A stretch of 57,606 nt of DNA from Saprospiraceae bacterium (GTDB taxonomy: Bacteria > Bacteroidota > Bacteroidia > Chitinophagales > Saprospiraceae), in contig JAIXOO010000443.1 in NCBI GenBank assembly GCA_027486765.1, forward strand, positions 1 to 57,606, in the 5' to 3' direction. Each line of letters starts with the position of its first letter. The first letter of the stretch is position 1. The position numbers were made by a program, and so were the translations under genes. The notes under the pieces were generated by a model. It saw nothing but the letters and a program-made list of their open reading frames with translations, was not told where the DNA came from and ran no database searches. This document shows, piece after piece, positions 49,616 to 57,515 of the stretch.

Positions 49616-50539
49616 ATGCCTTTTATACTGCTGGCTTTTTCCAACAAACAGGACAACTACCTGGAATACCTCAAAAAAGAGACTTCCGAGTTGCGCAAGA
49701 TTTTGCTGGGATTACAAGACAAACTGGAATACGAAATCATCAGCAATGCAACTACCGATGACCTCTTTGATGCCATGACTGCCTATCACTACCAGGTTAC
49801 GGTGTTTCATTACGGTGGGCACGCCGATAGTTTGTACCTGGAGTTGGAAAACCGTGCCCAGGGCATCGAGCAGTTCATTCAATTGTTGAAGGGGATGGCC
49901 AACCTGCAAATCATTTTCCTCAACGGTTGCTCCACTCAGGGAATGGTGAGCAAAATCCTGGAGGGCATCGGTCGCGATGTGGCAGTGATTGCTACCTCCA
50001 CCAAAATCGACGACCAACGCGCCTTCAATTTTTCCAAAGCTTTTTATTCCTCTTTTACCCAGGAAAATCAAACGCTGGAGGGGGCCTTTGAAATGGCCAA
50101 ATCGGTGCTGGAATCCACGGATATTCAAGAAACAACTTTCCGTCAAAGTGTGCCCCGCAGAACGGGTGATACGCCTGCGTCACCGATGCCTTGGGGCGTG
50201 TATGGCAATGTGGATTTTGCCAAAAAAATCCAACTCATCAAAGCGAGTGCTGCTGTACCCATCAGGTTATTGCCCAATTCAATTGATGAGTTTAAAGCAA
50301 AAATCAAAAAATTAGTAGCCTTAGGAGAAATCGATGAGGCATTGGATCTGGCGGAATTAAAGATTGGACTAGACAATAACATTCTGGTAAATATTATGGG
50401 GCGTTGGAGCCGTCATAAGAAGAGTATTCAAAGTGGAGATATTTTAGCTGGTACAGATTCAGCCAGGCAAGAAGAAAACCGCATCGGCAACAGTATCACT
50501 GGCTGGTTAGAAGGCCTCGATGAAGATGATTGGAAATAA
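49616..50539 (+). CDS. CHAT-family caspase-like protease with C-terminal effector-associated-like domain
   Basis: A protein of 307 residues, cytosolic. Residues 1-200 form a CHAT (caspase HetF associated with TPR) protease domain with the catalytic dyad visible: His69 in VTVFHYGGHAD and Cys105 in IIFLNGCSTQGM, plus VIATSTKIDD and the closing MPWGVYGN. Residues about 228-305 (EFKAKIKKLVALGEIDEALDLA, NNILVNIMGRWSRHKKSIQSGDI, EENRIGNSITGWLEGL) have the helical pattern of effector-associated domain 11 (EAD11), an adaptor in predicted bacterial conflict and cell-death systems that recruits a partner with the same domain. No partner is in the window. EAD assignment is by pattern only. Confidence 0.8.
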   Translation: MPFILLAFSNKQDNYLEYLKKETSELRKILLGLQDKLEYEIISNATTDDLFDAMTAYHYQVTVFHYGGHADSLYLELENRAQGIEQFIQLLKGMANLQIIFLNGCSTQGMVSKILEGIGRDVAVIATSTKIDDQRAFNFSKAFYSSFTQENQTLEGAFEMAKSVLESTDIQETTFRQSVPRRTGDTPASPMPWGVYGNVDFAKKIQLIKASAAVPIRLLPNSIDEFKAKIKKLVALGEIDEALDLAELKIGLDNNILVNIMGRWSRHKKSIQSGDILAGTDSARQEENRIGNSITGWLEGLDEDDWK

Positions 50540-50541
50540 AA

Positions 50542-50573
50542 GCACCTTCGTGATGCGATGATCACGAAGGCGC
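50542..50573. terminator. 13-bp hairpin between convergent genes
   Basis: GCACCTTCGTGAT and ATCACGAAGGCGC pair (one wobble) with a 6-nt loop, 3 nt after the CHAT stop codon. It probably serves both convergent genes as terminator; no T-run follows. Confidence 0.5.
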
Positions 50574-50603
50574 CCCAAATTGAACTATTATATCTAACAC
50601 TCA

Positions 50604-51380
50604 CTAGTTATTCAAAGCACCCTGCCGAATCCAGTTGCGGATTTTGCGGATGTCACAATCGGGTAACTTGCCACTTTTCGGCATGGCGCTGTAGCCGGGA
50701 GACTGGAGCAAACTGCCCAGAAACTTACCATTGTCGACATATTTTTTGATCTCTGCATAAGTACTCAGCAAGATTCCACCACCTGAAGCAGCGGTACCAC
50801 TGTGGCAACCTTTGCATTGCAAAGTGACAATGGGTAGAATGTTGTTCTTAAAACTGGTTTGGGTAGAATCACACACGCCCTCACAAGTCAGGTTTTTTGC
50901 ACCCTGCTGGATCCATTTCAAAATGCTGGCTTTATCCGCATCACTCAAGGCTGCCATGGGCGGCGGCGGCATCCGTTCGCGGGTGCTGTTGAGCGAAGAA
51001 TAAATTTTGCTACTGGCCGGGCTGTTGACCCGAATGCCGCCCGTTTTGATGGTATTGGCGTAAGAATCCAGGATGATGCCTTCTTCGCGGGAAGTGGCAT
51101 CGTGACAACCCGATAGGGCACAATTGGAGCGCAAAATGGGTAGTACCGACAATTCAAAGTAGATCGAATCCGGCGAGCAAGGTTTACCCGTGATTACGGT
51201 ACCACCTCCGGTTCCACCAGTGCCTCCGGTGCTGGTCGTATCCTGGGTTCCAGGATTGACTTCACCGATGTAAATGTATTCTTGTTTGCAGGCAAAAATA
51301 AGCAGACTCAGCACAAAGCTGATGGCTGATGCCTTAATGAAGAAGTGTTTGGATACCATGGTAGTTTTGTGTTTTTCCAT
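50604..51380 (-). CDS. c-type-cytochrome-like lipoprotein (Planctomycete cytochrome C-type domain)
   Basis: A protein of 258 residues; lipoprotein signal with hydrophobic core AISFVLSLLIFAC. After a Thr/Gly-rich linker (STGGTGGTGGGTV) come two heme-binding-type motifs: CALSGCH (CX4CH) in SVLPILRSNCALSGCHD, and CKGCH in ILPIVTLQCKGCHSG. Repeats such as SDADKASILKWIQQGAKN and PDCDIRKIRNWIRQGALNN match the PSCyt1/cytochrome domains found in Bacteroidota. Surface or periplasmic electron transfer is possible; the CX4CH spacing is atypical for heme c. Confidence 0.78.
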   Translation of the reverse strand: MEKHKTTMVSKHFFIKASAISFVLSLLIFACKQEYIYIGEVNPGTQDTTSTGGTGGTGGGTVITGKPCSPDSIYFELSVLPILRSNCALSGCHDATSREEGIILDSYANTIKTGGIRVNSPASSKIYSSLNSTRERMPPPPMAALSDADKASILKWIQQGAKNLTCEGVCDSTQTSFKNNILPIVTLQCKGCHSGTAASGGGILLSTYAEIKKYVDNGKFLGSLLQSPGYSAMPKSGKLPDCDIRKIRNWIRQGALNN

Positions 51381-51436
51381 AAAAGCTTGGCCATATTGAA
51401 CAAGCCAAGATTAAAGCAATTGTACTCAGCAAAGGT

Positions 51437-51952
51437 CTAATTTCTTTGGCAGAAAACACTACCATTGGCCTGAAACATCACCCTTACATCGGAACCACCA
51501 CCACCGCTGCTTTTGCGCAAGCGTACATAATACCGTTTGCTACCATCCACATATTGGAGTTCTTCTATGTCATTGTCGTCCTTGACGGTATATCCAGCAA
51601 ACAGTTTGCTCATATTGCTGGACACTGCAGCCGGGAGTTGCCCTTCAGCAATACGGATCGCTTTAAACACAAATTTTTCATTGAGGTCAAAAACCAGGTG
51701 TAGTTCCTGGCTGCCCTTCTGGATACCAACTTTGATCGTATACTGATCTTTGCACCAGTCTTCTTTTTCTACTTCGTAGATGCTATAGCCGGCGTAGTTT
51801 TGTGAAACGTAGGACTTGATGCCTGTGGATACATTGGTTGTACTGGTGTTGCTGTCATCTCCAGAAGGACTCGCATCATCCTTGCTGCAAGATGCAAAAA
51901 TCAAAACCAGTGCAAACAAGGTTGGAATGAATTGAACAAATAACTTATTCAT
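51437..51952 (-). CDS. Single-domain PepSY-like lipoprotein
   Basis: A protein of 171 residues from ATG 51952. Lipoprotein signal MNKLFVQFIPTLFALVLIFASC (Cys22), a Ser/Asp linker, then two PepSY-like halves: IKSYVSQNYAGYSIYEVEKEDW and LFAGYTVKDDNDIEELQYVDGS. It is strikingly similar to the last third of the next gene (VEKEDWCxDQYxIxVGI, LHLVFDLNEKF, DDND(I/V)EEL, GSKRYYVRLRKSSGGG), so one arose from the other by duplication. PepSY-like (BLIP-like) modules usually bind or inhibit partners; function unknown. Confidence 0.82.
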   Translation of the reverse strand: MNKLFVQFIPTLFALVLIFASCSKDDASPSGDDSNTSTTNVSTGIKSYVSQNYAGYSIYEVEKEDWCKDQYTIKVGIQKGSQELHLVFDLNEKFVFKAIRIAEGQLPAAVSSNMSKLFAGYTVKDDNDIEELQYVDGSKRYYVRLRKSSGGGGSDVRVMFQANGSVFCQRN

Positions 51953-52024
51953 ATTGACGATTTGAAAGAACCTGTGCGGCATGAACAATACCGCACAGAT
52001 TCAACTGTAAAAAAGGGGAACTTA

Positions 52025-53608
52025 TTACTTCTTCTGACAGAACACAGTACCGTTGGCGTTGAACATCACTCGTACATCGGAGCTGCCGCCACCGCTGCTT
52101 TTGCGCAGGCGTACATAGTAACGCTTGCTGCCGTCGGCATAAGTAAGTTCTTCTACGTCGTTGTCGTCTTTCACTTTGTAAGCTGAGAATTGAGTCTTAA
52201 TGGCATTGGCCACTGCGCTAGGAAGCGCTGCTTCCCCGATCCGTTTGGCTTCAAAGAGGAATTTTTCGTTGAGGTCAAAAACCAGGTGCAATTCCTTGCT
52301 GCCGTTTTTGATGCCCACTTCAATCAGGTATTGATCGTCACACCAGTCTTCTTTTTCCACTTCATAAATGGTGTATCCGGCATATTTGCTGCTTACATAA
52401 TTCTTGATGGTCGTGGAGACATTCACAGTGGAGTTGTTGCTGTTGTCGTCGCTGCCACCAGAGTTGCCGCTGCCATTGCCTGAACCTGAACCATTGCCAG
52501 AGCCACTGCCGCCAGTGTTGTCATCGCTGCTGCTGGAGCTGGTTTTTTGGCAAACCAGGCTGCCATCTGCTCCCAGCATCAGGCGCAAATCCTTACCAGC
52601 ACTGGTACGCAAGCGTACATAGTACCGTTTGCTGCCATCAGGGTAACGCAGTTGTTCGATGGATTTGTCGTCTTTGAAGGTGTAAGTAGGGTATTTGGTT
52701 TTCAGGACATTGCTTACGGCTACGGGAAGACTAGTTGCAGTAATGCGGATGGCGTCGAAGAGGAACTTACCCTTGAGGTCAAACATCAGGTGCAGTTCGT
52801 CGCTGCCTTTTTTAACCCCAATTTTTAAGACGTACATGCCATCACAGAGGTCTTCTTTTTCTGCCTCATAAGCCACATAACCTGGGTATTTGCTGGTGAT
52901 GAACTGCTTGAGGGAGTCGGGAATGGTCGTCAGGCTGATGCTGCCAGAACTGTTGCTGTTGTCATCAGTGCCACCAGAGTTTCCACTGCCGTTTCCATTG
53001 CCGTTGCTGTTGTCGTCGTCATCGTCATCGTCATTGTCGTCGTCATCGTCATTGGAATCATCATCGCTGCTGGCTTTACCTTGGCACCACATTTCACCAG
53101 CTTTGGAGAAAGTGATTTTGACATCGTTGCTCAACTCAATTTTGAAGGCAGCTAAGCCGTATTCGTGCTTCAATTCCACCTCTTTGATGCTCACATTGGG
53201 GAATTTTTCCTGCAGGTAAGCCTTGATGTTGGCTGGAATTTTGTCCGCGAGGTAGTACTCGCTGCGCTCATTGTCGTCGCCAATGCTGATCAATTCTCCT
53301 TTGCCGTTGAAAAGGATTTTTTTCTCAAAACCCACTTTTTTCAATTCAACCCCATAAAACAAGGAACTATCTTGCGTAAAGACATACACATCATGCGTCG
53401 TAAAGTCGCTGTAGTTTTTTTGCAGGTATTCCTGGGCTGCGATGGGCAGTTTGTTGAACGAAGTGCTCGTTTTGCCAGCACAGAAAACATTGACACTACC
53501 ATCCAGTTGGAACAGCTCTTCGGCAGATACAGTTAAGGATTCTTTGCTACAAGAAGACATGCCGATGGCAAGCGCGGTGATGAACCACGCGAAAAAGAAT
53601 TTTTTCAT
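52025..53608 (-). CDS. Lipoprotein with three PepSY-like modules and Asp/Asn/Gly linkers
   Basis: A protein of 527 residues from ATG 53608. Lipoprotein signal MKKFFFAWFITALAIGMSSC (Cys20). Three PepSY-like modules: about 40-180, 235-355 and 400-527 (LKQFITSKYPGYVAYEAEKEDLCD; IKNYVSSKYAGYTIYEVEKEDWCD). Linkers are low complexity: first DSNDDDDDNDDDDDDDNSNG then (GN/GS)n, second SGSGNGSGSGNGSGNSGG. Such linkers can bind calcium or act as spacers that hold modules away from the membrane. Directly upstream, same strand, of its single-module duplicate (72-bp gap). Confidence 0.82.
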   Translation of the reverse strand: MKKFFFAWFITALAIGMSSCSKESLTVSAEELFQLDGSVNVFCAGKTSTSFNKLPIAAQEYLQKNYSDFTTHDVYVFTQDSSLFYGVELKKVGFEKKILFNGKGELISIGDDNERSEYYLADKIPANIKAYLQEKFPNVSIKEVELKHEYGLAAFKIELSNDVKITFSKAGEMWCQGKASSDDDSNDDDDDNDDDDDDDNSNGNGNGSGNSGGTDDNSNSSGSISLTTIPDSLKQFITSKYPGYVAYEAEKEDLCDGMYVLKIGVKKGSDELHLMFDLKGKFLFDAIRITATSLPVAVSNVLKTKYPTYTFKDDKSIEQLRYPDGSKRYYVRLRTSAGKDLRLMLGADGSLVCQKTSSSSSDDNTGGSGSGNGSGSGNGSGNSGGSDDNSNNSTVNVSTTIKNYVSSKYAGYTIYEVEKEDWCDDQYLIEVGIKNGSKELHLVFDLNEKFLFEAKRIGEAALPSAVANAIKTQFSAYKVKDDNDVEELTYADGSKRYYVRLRKSSGGGSSDVRVMFNANGTVFCQKK

Positions 53609-53653
53609 CGTTTTGATTTTTTTTTGGATGTTTGACCAAAGTGCAAAAGGTGC

Positions 53654-53673
53654 CTGGCTCACGGATGAGCCAA
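53654..53673. terminator. Short hairpin between the T9SS-protein and PepSY-like genes
   Basis: CTGGCTCA and TGAGCCAA pair over 7-8 bp with a short CGGA loop, about 20 nt beyond the stop of the 362-aa T9SS protein. It has no clear T-run; terminator role tentative. Confidence 0.3.
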
Positions 53674-53694
53674 GCTAGCCCACTACATAATCAG

Positions 53695-54783
53695 TCAATA
53701 TGAATGCGTTAGAATAAGCGATTTGTTGACGAAACCTGTTTCTCCACTGCCTTTCAGCAGGTATACTCCCGGCGGATTGTTACCCGCGTCGATGCTCCAC
53801 TGTCCGGGACGATGCTGTTGGAGGCGGATGGGAATGACCCGCCCCAGTTGATCGTACAAGGCCCAGTGCTGGATGTCCAGGGGTGTTTCCACCCAGAATT
53901 TTCCACGGCTCGGATTGGGACTGATTTTCAACAGCTCCGGGTCGTGTTGTAGATTTTTGACCCCTACCAGTTTTGGGTTATTGGTCACAAAAATGATCAG
54001 CGTATCATGGGCGATGGCGGTCGATTTAAAATTTTGATCGACCATCAGCACACTGTCGATGGTGATGCGCAAGGTATCTACCGGGCGACCAACGATGATG
54101 TCTTCGATGACCAGTTTGATTTTACCCATGCGACCAAAACCTGTGGCAACTTTTTGGTTGGTGCGGGTAATGGCCAGTTCTGCTTGTCCAGTATTGCCTG
54201 GGTCTACGTAGAGGTCTTTGCTGTCTTCGCCAGTACCTTCGTACCAGGGGGCTACTTCGTCTTCAAAATTGGTTTGGCGGACCAGTCTGCTGGTGTAACC
54301 CATCTGTAGCGCCAGGCCGTAAAAATTGACGGGTTGGCTGGCGTCGCCCAAGTTTACATCAACCAGGATGGTAGCACCGGGTGCGATGATGTTTTGCGCA
54401 GTGCTGAGTTTGAGCTGAGGAGCTTGACCTTTGATGCCTTTGGCAAAACCATCACCTTTTACAGTACCGTGGGTCAGGCCAAAATTGGGCTCGATTACCT
54501 CCTTGCTGTCTTTTTCATCAATCTCACCATCCCCATTGCCATCTGCGTAGGCGTAGTTCAAACCATTGGAAAAAAATTGCGACCAGGCTGTAAAATTTTG
54601 CGCTTGCCAGGTAGTATTGGCGTTGCTGCGCACTGGGCCTTTGGCGTTGTAGGCCAAACCTACATAGAGCAAATCAACGGCGTTTACTTTGCCGCTGTTG
54701 TTAGCATCACCGGGCCACATGACTTGTGCCTGGGTATTGAACCCGAGCAAGAGGCAGATGAAGATGCTAAAAATGTATTTCAT
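53695..54783 (-). CDS. Secreted dockerin-like/T9SS type A sorting-domain protein
   Basis: A protein of 362 residues from ATG 54783 (MKYIFSIFICLLLGFNTQAQ signal). After the signal come dockerin-like calcium loops: GDANNSGKVNAVDLLYVG and ADGNGDGEIDEKDSKEV. The middle (about 125-275) is cohesin-like in appearance (VDVNLGDASQPVNFYGLALQM...). The end is the type A sorting domain (LLKISPNPSRGKFWVETPL, VYLLKGSGETGFVNKSLIL), which directs type IX secretion. Function of the surface product unknown. Confidence 0.8.
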   Translation of the reverse strand: MKYIFSIFICLLLGFNTQAQVMWPGDANNSGKVNAVDLLYVGLAYNAKGPVRSNANTTWQAQNFTAWSQFFSNGLNYAYADGNGDGEIDEKDSKEVIEPNFGLTHGTVKGDGFAKGIKGQAPQLKLSTAQNIIAPGATILVDVNLGDASQPVNFYGLALQMGYTSRLVRQTNFEDEVAPWYEGTGEDSKDLYVDPGNTGQAELAITRTNQKVATGFGRMGKIKLVIEDIIVGRPVDTLRITIDSVLMVDQNFKSTAIAHDTLIIFVTNNPKLVGVKNLQHDPELLKISPNPSRGKFWVETPLDIQHWALYDQLGRVIPIRLQQHRPGQWSIDAGNNPPGVYLLKGSGETGFVNKSLILTHSY

Positions 54784-54945
54784 AGAGTACTTGTTTTTTC
54801 GTCTCGTGCAAATCATAGCGTAAAGGTAGGGGCAAATAGTATACATTGTCAAGCTTCCTTAGATTACATTTTTGGTGCTTTGTCGACGATTTTAATCAAT
54901 AATTTTGAGTGAATTCAATTGCTTTATAGTTATATTTACTGCATG

Positions 54946-54978
54946 TTTTGCTTTCAATTTAAATTTTTATTTAATTTG
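54946..54978 (+). promoter_or_regulatory. Candidate promoter of the 477-aa protein gene
   Basis: TTTTG (54946-54950), a 20-bp spacer, then TTAATTTG (54971-54978; one base off TAnnTTTG). Predicted start near 54985 leaves a leader of about 14 nt. Confidence 0.4.
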
Positions 54979-54998
54979 AAATAATAATTTGTCAAATT

Positions 54999-56432
54999 TT
55001 GGAAAAGAAAAAGCTCTACCTGAACCTACAAATATTGAGCGCAGATGAAGTAAAAAAGCTGCACAGCCTCATCCAGTCGGGTTATTTTCGCCAAAATGAA
55101 GCCTGTCAAAAGCTTTTGCTATATCTGCTGAGTTTTTGGCCCAACTACCAGCAGGCTGATTTGGAAAAGGAGCAGGTTTGGGCACAGCTTTTTCCTGAAC
55201 AAGCTTTTACGGATAAGCAATGGCGCTATTGGTGCAGTGATGCAGTAGGCTTGATCGAGTCATTTTGGACCCTGGAAAAACTCTTTCAATCGGGCGCATT
55301 GCCTGATTTGCTTCTCCACGAGATATTGTCAGAGAAAAAGCTGGATAAAAACTTCCAGGAAGTCAATCGCCGACTGGAGGTACGTTTTGCCAAAGCTCAA
55401 ACCCACGATGTACCCTACCTCAAGGAGCGCCTGCATTGGTTGAATACCAACGAGCTGACTTTTCAGCGCAGTCGCCAACGCCGGTTCGATCTCACCATAC
55501 AACGTTCCTCGGATGGCCTTGATGCCTATTATTTTTTACAAAAACTGCAATATGCCTGCGTGATGCTGGATCGGCAGGCTATTTTGCAGGGGGAATACGA
55601 CACTGGGATTTCGGAAGCCTGGATCGCACATTTGTTGTCGCGCAATTTTTTTGGCGAGCCACTCATCCAATTGCACTATGTAATTTTGAAGGCTTTACAG
55701 GAAGAGGACCAAGAGGAGCATTTTGCCACCCTGCGGGAAAGTATCCTGGTTGAAACGGGGGAGGGGAGCACGCTGCGCGATGTCTACTTGTTTGCCATCA
55801 ATTATTGCGCACGGAAAATCCGCCAAGGCAAAGGGCAGTACGTTCAAGAAGCACTCACCTTATATTACCATGGCCTGGAGCGGGGCCTGCTGCTGGAAGG
55901 TAAGGAAATTTCGCCCTGGACCTTTACCAATGTCGTGAAACTCTCGCTGCGCCTGCAACAGTTTTCCGAGATAGAACTGTTCATCGAGCGCTACGCCGAT
56001 CGCCTGCCCAGTGAGCTCCGCGCCGATGCCCTCGCCTTTAACCGTGCCGAATTGTACTACTATACCGGACGGGTCGACGAGGCGCAAAGTTTACTCAATG
56101 AAGTGAGTTACACAGATTTGAATTATTACCTGGGTGCCAGGGTGCTATTGGCGAAATTGTATTACGAATCCGGCGCGAGCAAATCGCTGCTCTCCCTCCT
56201 GGCGGCCTTCACCATTTTTTTGAAACGCAACCGCCAGATTTCCAGCGCTCTCAAACAGACTTACCTCAATTTTTGTGAACTGCTATTCCAGCTCATCCGC
56301 CGCAAACCCGAACAAATGGAGGCGCTGCGAGAGAAAGTGCAGGCGGTGCAGTTGTTGACCGATCGGGGTTGGTTGTTGGAGATGCTGGGGAAGAAAGTTT
56401 GTTCTCCTCCCCATTCACTTCCTCAAAACTGA
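54999..56432 (+). CDS. Cytosolic helical-repeat protein of unknown function, TTG start
   Basis: A protein of 477 residues. A stop at 54972 and no ATG before residue about 190 force a non-ATG start; TTG at 54999 gives the sensible N-terminus MEKKKLYLNLQILSADEVKKLHSLI. The whole protein is predicted alpha-helical, with TPR-like pairs in the second half (LPSELRADALAFNRAELYYYTGRVDEAQSLLNEVS). I recall no named family; similar long helical proteins occur in Saprospiraceae. Divergent from the T9SS-protein gene. Confidence 0.7.
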   Translation: MEKKKLYLNLQILSADEVKKLHSLIQSGYFRQNEACQKLLLYLLSFWPNYQQADLEKEQVWAQLFPEQAFTDKQWRYWCSDAVGLIESFWTLEKLFQSGALPDLLLHEILSEKKLDKNFQEVNRRLEVRFAKAQTHDVPYLKERLHWLNTNELTFQRSRQRRFDLTIQRSSDGLDAYYFLQKLQYACVMLDRQAILQGEYDTGISEAWIAHLLSRNFFGEPLIQLHYVILKALQEEDQEEHFATLRESILVETGEGSTLRDVYLFAINYCARKIRQGKGQYVQEALTLYYHGLERGLLLEGKEISPWTFTNVVKLSLRLQQFSEIELFIERYADRLPSELRADALAFNRAELYYYTGRVDEAQSLLNEVSYTDLNYYLGARVLLAKLYYESGASKSLLSLLAAFTIFLKRNRQISSALKQTYLNFCELLFQLIRRKPEQMEALREKVQAVQLLTDRGWLLEMLGKKVCSPPHSLPQN

Positions 56433-56504
56433 TCGCCTCTTGCCGGTTCTGCTGCATCAAGGCCGTTGCTAAACCTTCACGTTCACAAGTATGAGTTTAG
56501 AACT

Positions 56505-57085
56505 CGCCTACGGCGGATTTTTTTTGCCACGAAGACACAAAGACGCTAAGACACAAAGAAACAAGACTAAAAAAGAATTAGTTGCGGAATCGTCTGATGC
56601 CATTTTTGATAAGAGCGACATTAAAATTGATCAAATAGCCCAGGTTTAGGTCGGTTAATCTAAGCTGACTGATGATTTGGGCCTCCCAAACCGGGTGAAT
56701 CGTATCAACAGCCTTGAGTTCAATTACAACTGTGCCATTGACCAAGAGGTCCAATCTTAGTCCTTCTTCAAAAACGATATTATCATATACTATTGGCACA
56801 TTTACCTGCCTTTCAACGACTAAACCAGCTTTGGTTAATTCATGAGTGAGGCAGATTTCATAGATTTTTTCAAGTAATCCTGGCCCGAGAATAGAATGTA
56901 CCAAATATGCGGAATGGACAATTGCTTTGCCAATGTATTCTTCTTCGTCTGATAATTTTTGATCGTTCATGTTCAATGTGAAAATTGAATGTAAAAATAA
57001 TGAAAGTGAAGCGCATAGCGCTGAAGTGTCGCTCTCTTTGTGTCTTAGTGTCTTCGTGCCTTTGTGGTAAAAACCGCCGAAGGCG
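56505..57085. mobile_element. Putative small mobile unit: GxxExxY gene between inverted repeats
   Basis: The left arm 56505-56558 (CGCCTACGGCGG, a T-run, GCCACGAAGACACAAAGACG...) and right arm 57036-57085 (complement of CACGAAGACACTAAGACAC..., CCGCCGAAGGCG) are imperfect inverted repeats of about 50 bp with one 6-nt indel. The only gene inside is the GxxExxY protein. Target-site duplications were not identifiable. No transposase is inside. Confidence 0.55.
56578..56970 (-). CDS. GxxExxY-family protein
   Basis: A protein of 130 residues from ATG 56970 (MNDQKLSDEEEYIGKAIV); a longer reading to 57156 merely translates the right inverted-repeat arm (HKGTKTLRHKES), so it is rejected. The family signature is SILGPGLLEKIYEICLTHEL (G-x-x-E-x-x-Y), then VERQVNVPIVYDNIVFEEGLRLDLLVNGTVVIELKAV, which has a PD-(D/E)XK-like (D...E-x-K) pattern. 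Function is unknown; family members are frequent and patchy in Bacteroidota and others, and often embedded in such repeats. Confidence 0.85.
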   Translation of the reverse strand: MNDQKLSDEEEYIGKAIVHSAYLVHSILGPGLLEKIYEICLTHELTKAGLVVERQVNVPIVYDNIVFEEGLRLDLLVNGTVVIELKAVDTIHPVWEAQIISQLRLTDLNLGYLINFNVALIKNGIRRFRN

Positions 57086-57515
57086 ACTATGTTTTTGAAG
57101 TGGACATAAGTACTTGATTGAAGCAGCAAGTTAGGAGAGGAGCGCGGGTTGATCAAGGCACTTTTGACGGGGTTTGACTAGGGCAAATTTGGGCGATTGG
57201 GTTGAGTACTTACTTGGAAACTTGGGATATTTGACTCTTTTTTTGTTCTCTTTCGAATAAATCAATGATCACTTTCACGCCAATGTTGAATTTGATTCCT
57301 TGATATGAGGTCTGTCAATAGTGTTTGATATTCAGGTAGATTAGTCTGGGTTTGTTTGACCGCTTCATTTGGCACAGGGCTTTTGTCGCGTTTTATTTTT
57401 TAATATGAATTTTACAACTGGAAGATGAAAGCATTTAAATCGTTATTCGTATTTGCCCCAACCTCTTCAACCATTCTCAACTTTTTCCTTAGCTTGCATC
57501 AAAAAATAACGCCAA
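57086..57515. other. Intergenic region without identifiable gene (430 bp)
   Basis: Between the inverted-repeat arm and the CorA-like start I see no long open frame. Two short minus-strand readings (LPEYQTLLTDLISRNQ near 57300-57350 and GVKVIIDLFEREQKK near 57240-57290), in different frames, look weakly protein-like and may be remains of a lost gene, but the evidence is too thin to call. Confidence 0.4.

Noticed and set aside
56971-57156. N-terminal extension of the GxxExxY protein
   Set aside because: It translates the inverted-repeat arm, while the ATG at 56970 starts the conserved part.
57216-57390. Possible remnant of a DUF1016-like (YhcG) nuclease gene on the minus strand
   Set aside because: Two short protein-like readings lie in different frames with stops; the resemblance is too weak to assert without a profile search.
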